Source: Aureibacillus halotolerans (GTDB lineage Bacteria; Bacillota; Bacilli; Bacillales; DSM-28697). From it: 53,891 nucleotides of DNA. This document shows, piece after piece, positions 51,572 through 53,891 of this stretch. Position 1 is the stretch's first letter, and each line of letters starts with the position of its first letter. Under the pieces are notes generated by a model. The model saw nothing but the letters and a program-made list of their open reading frames with translations, was not told the origin of the DNA and made no database searches. The DNA lies in NCBI RefSeq assembly GCF_004363045.1, contig NZ_SNYJ01000017.1, forward strand, positions 27,045-80,935. The letters run 5' to 3'. A program made the position numbers and the translations under genes.

Positions 51572-52327
51572 TCATGCCTTATTTTCCTGCAATAGCTTAA
51601 CAAATTTATTCTTCGTCTGAGGATGATAAGAAATGATTCTTCCTTCAAAAACCACCGTAAACACGCCAAAAGGTGTAGGAGATTTCTGTTGTGCCATTTC
51701 GAAATGGTCCAATTCGATGACTTTTACATTAATATCAAGTTCTTCTGCCGCCTCATTTAAGTTGAGTACAGCGTCGTGAATAAAAGGACACTGGTCTGAT
51801 TTAAAAACTGTTATTCCATCGCTATAGTCTTTTGCTGTTTCCTGCCAGTCGTAAAAACGTGGAGTGCCTTCACCATTGAAGTCCAATGCCATTAGTTCAA
51901 ACTCTGCAATCTGATCAACAAGCCGAAAACCCTTTTTCTCAAAGAACGTTTTATTAGGCAACCATCCTCTTTCGCTCGTCACTAATGCAACCCCAGATAA
52001 GTTCATAGCTTTTGCTTCCCTTATACATTCATTTAATAACGTACTACCGAACCCCTTCCCCTTATTTTTTCCGGCGATCCAAAAACAATGAATGACCATA
52101 TATTTCTTCGCGTTAACAGCTCTCCACGTGAATTCACCTGGAATGTATTCAATAAACCCTCGTTGCTTCCCGTCTTCTTGAATGATCTTTAGACTTAACC
52201 CATCCTTAAAACGTTCTTTCAACCATTGTAACTTGCTTTGATACCCTTCTTCTTTCGGTTTACTCCTCATGCAAAAAAAACCATATGTATGAACATTCTC
52301 TGAGGTCACGTTGATCATCTCAAACAT
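51572..52327 (-). CDS. yoaP: GNAT acetyltransferase with YoaP-like C-terminal domain
   Basis: 251 residues, the length of B. subtilis YoaP. GNAT fold to about 150 (NKGKGFGSTLLNECI; NKTFFEKKGFRLV). Then a thioredoxin-like YoaP domain with FKSDQCPFIHDAV and FGVFTVVFEGRIISYH. GAGGCG precedes the ATG. Acceptor unknown; the orthology is judged from domain order and length. Confidence 0.85.
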   Translation of the reverse strand: MFEMINVTSENVHTYGFFCMRSKPKEEGYQSKLQWLKERFKDGLSLKIIQEDGKQRGFIEYIPGEFTWRAVNAKKYMVIHCFWIAGKNKGKGFGSTLLNECIREAKAMNLSGVALVTSERGWLPNKTFFEKKGFRLVDQIAEFELMALDFNGEGTPRFYDWQETAKDYSDGITVFKSDQCPFIHDAVLNLNEAAEELDINVKVIELDHFEMAQQKSPTPFGVFTVVFEGRIISYHPQTKNKFVKLLQENKA

Positions 52328-52471
52328 GTTTTTCGCCTCGTCTCGTAATCATTTTGGCTCATAGTATCGACCTTAAAATCCGGATAAATGATTCATTATT
52401 CATGTTAAAACATAGATCTATGATTTGTTAAGCTGATTTTCCTCTCCGTGCCTACTTGTCCAATCATTGTC

Positions 52472-53395
52472 TTATGATTGCTGTTTCTTATAAACCTCAA
52501 GCAACTCGCTCACATGTATTCCATCAATCGTCATTCCTTCCAGATTACAATTGACAATGGACAGATTTTGAAGATTCGAGTCTAGTATGCTGCTGCCCAT
52601 AAGCTCGCATCTTTCCATGACCAGCGGTATTTTATCTTTGCCAGTTCCCAGCTTAATATCGTGTAAATAAGCCCCCGCCATCGAGACATGGCAAATCTCG
52701 GTAGCGTTCATATTAGAATCTCCGAATACAGAATGGCTCATATTTGTATTGGTGTACCGATTATGACTTAAATTGCTGTTTTGATATACGACATGACTCA
52801 TATTCATATTTGTATAGTGTGCGCCTTGCAAATTAACGCTATAGAAATCAACATTTTGCATGTTGCAATGACGGAAATTGTGATGGTTAAAATTTTTATC
52901 GCACGTATACTCATCCTGATTATGACTTTCTTCCTCTATAGTTTTAAAATAATATCGCTCATACTCATCCTCGCCCGCCAGCTTGTAACCCATCTTCTCG
53001 TAAAAATGGTGGTTTCGCGTGCTTTTTTGAAAAGTATCCAACGTCCATAGCTTGACCTGCGGATACATACTCTCAATTAGTGTAATAACCGTCGATCCTA
53101 TACCCTTGTCTTGCCAAGAGGGATCGATAAAGAGTCGATCTAATCGCGCATGCTCTCTGCCTGTATGCGAGATGAGAATAACGCCCGAAAGTTCTCCATC
53201 GAACAATATTTTAAAATAAGCTTCATTCCACTGATGGTATTTTTGCATATCAACAGAATCAAAGCCGGGAATGTAAGGCCCATCGCCATCCTCATACCAC
53301 CTTTTCCTTTCGTTATTTTCTACGGAAACCATCATTTTCGTGATTGCTTCAGCGTCATCTTCATTTGCTCTTACCAACTGTACTTTCCCTTTCAT
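52472..53395 (-). CDS. GNAT acetyltransferase fused to a pentapeptide-repeat domain
   Basis: 307 residues. GNAT domain to about 155 (SWQDKGIGSTVITLIE; NHHFYEKMGYKL). From about 165 to 295 five-residue repeats follow (CNMQN VDFYS, TNMSH SVFGD and so on), many centred on Met or Leu with His/Asn-rich edges, predicting a right-handed beta-helix. GAGGAG precedes the ATG. Pentapeptide helices can mimic DNA or act as binding platforms. Confidence 0.85.
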   Translation of the reverse strand: MKGKVQLVRANEDDAEAITKMMVSVENNERKRWYEDGDGPYIPGFDSVDMQKYHQWNEAYFKILFDGELSGVILISHTGREHARLDRLFIDPSWQDKGIGSTVITLIESMYPQVKLWTLDTFQKSTRNHHFYEKMGYKLAGEDEYERYYFKTIEEESHNQDEYTCDKNFNHHNFRHCNMQNVDFYSVNLQGAHYTNMNMSHVVYQNSNLSHNRYTNTNMSHSVFGDSNMNATEICHVSMAGAYLHDIKLGTGKDKIPLVMERCELMGSSILDSNLQNLSIVNCNLEGMTIDGIHVSELLEVYKKQQS

Positions 53396-53460
53396 GAAAA
53401 CGTCTCCTCATTTTCCTTAATTTTTTATTTGTAAATTTAATCCAGACATTATATCGGCAC

Positions 53461-53797
53461 CTATGTAATCGTTTCTTCAATGACAGCAATAGCCTTCGAT
53501 TTCGATAAATTTATGTACTCGATAATATCATTAAACTTATATACTTCAAGTTCGCAACCCTTGTTTTTTTCTATAATTCCAAAATCTCCGTACATCTCTT
53601 CAATAAATTTTTGTAAGTCGTCATGAGTTACATCATCTATTTCTCTCGGGAGTTCATCAAATCCCAACCAATTTTTAAGGTATCCCATATCATAATGACA
53701 AAGCAGTTTTGTATTCATTTTTCTAAAATCTGAATGCCATCTTTTTATAAAGGTCGGATCTAAATCTTGCTTCTGTTTCAATTCATACGGGTAATAG
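53461..53797 (-). pseudogene. Uncharacterised gene apparently cut at its 5' end
   Basis: The open frame reads YYPYELKQKQDLDPTFIKRW and on to a stop at 53461, about 112 residues. It continues upstream of the only possible start (TTG 53781, no ribosome site) until it meets TGTAACCG at 53798, where a stop soon follows. The protein looks soluble and charged; no family recognised. Most likely the IS-like end beyond it removed the real start. Confidence 0.5.
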
Positions 53798-53891
53798 TGT
53801 AACCGTCAACCCCAATTGGACATTTTTTGCTCATTAACGATGAACACTTTTTAGTCTTTAAATATCTTCTGCTGATGCTTTAATCGATGAC
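53798..53891. mobile_element. Possible end of an insertion sequence (IS21-like), running off the window
   Basis: The last 94 bases start with TGTAACCGTCAACCCC and contain two similar blocks, GGACATTTTTTGC and GAACACTTTTTAG, resembling the repeated terminal sequences of IS21-type elements. The adjoining reading frame breaks exactly here. The transposase would lie outside the window. Confidence 0.35.

Noticed and set aside
51451-51669. 72-residue minus-strand frame overlapping the YoaP-like gene end
   Set aside because: Overlaps supported genes on both sides in a different frame; the 55-residue frame at 51365-51532 is the better call.

Overview
The window looks like a chromosomal stretch of a Bacillaceae bacterium, probably an alkaliphilic or soil Bacillus relative of the Shouchella/Alkalihalobacillus type. 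The signs are strong purine-rich ribosome sites (AAGGAGG type), frequent TTG and GTG starts, SigA-type promoters, an exact 7-1-7 Fur box, lipoproteins with Gram-positive lipoboxes, and families known from B. subtilis relatives (CysJI, YoaP-like, DUF402, DUF3221, BlaI/M56, FecB/FecCD iron uptake). The genus is an inference. I see no rRNA, tRNA, CRISPR array or prophage.

Layout. 0-6 kb: a three-copy hairpin repeat array, then an efflux operon (membrane fusion lipoprotein, RND pump, TetR). 6-10.4 kb: a frameshifted transglutaminase-like gene, a GNAT gene whose 3' end runs into an IS200/IS605-type element, a divergent TetR/VOC pair, and a phosphatase with a papain-like hydrolase. 10.4-14.8 kb: a Fur-boxed AraC activator and a siderophore-uptake operon (binding lipoprotein plus two permeases, no ATPase). 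15.3-20.7 kb: a methyltransferase, cysJI sulfite reductase and a quinone oxidoreductase, bracketed by inverted copies of a dispersed repeat. 21-32.5 kb: a sulfatase, VOC/AraC pair, serine hydrolase, two back-to-back ArsR/SRPBCC cassettes, a flavin reductase-like protein, a TetR operon, a TraB-family remnant, a deaminase and a ferritin-like protein.

32.5-37.2 kb: a tightly overlapping five-gene operon (secreted protein, ABC ATPase, ABC-2 permease, histidine kinase, response regulator) with an 11-bp-period direct repeat in its promoter. 37.5-41.5 kb: GNATs, a small kinase-like ATPase and a second sulfatase. 41.7-43.4 kb: a BlaI/M56 pair with two matched operator dyads and a sensor protein that lacks the penicillin-binding domain. 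43.6-53.9 kb: mostly minus-strand accessory genes (Nudix, two phosphotransferases, tandem paralogous lipoproteins, a third SRPBCC/ArsR cassette, HAD, dTMP-kinase-like, DUF402, DUF3221, a small membrane protein, YoaP-like, a GNAT/pentapeptide fusion), ending in a gene apparently cut by an IS end.

Themes. Many small regulator/effector modules carry their own perfect dyads: three ArsR/SRPBCC cassettes with three unrelated operators, two TetR units and one BlaI unit. Iron uptake is controlled at two levels, Fur and an AraC activator. The strongest candidates for undescribed biology are the covarying hairpin array at 1-343, the BlaI/M56 pair with a short PPxDQ-motif tail instead of a beta-lactam sensor, the self-contained kinase/ABC/secreted-protein operon, and the long structured element at 43441-43572. 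All functional names rest on reading the translations by eye; no database search was run.
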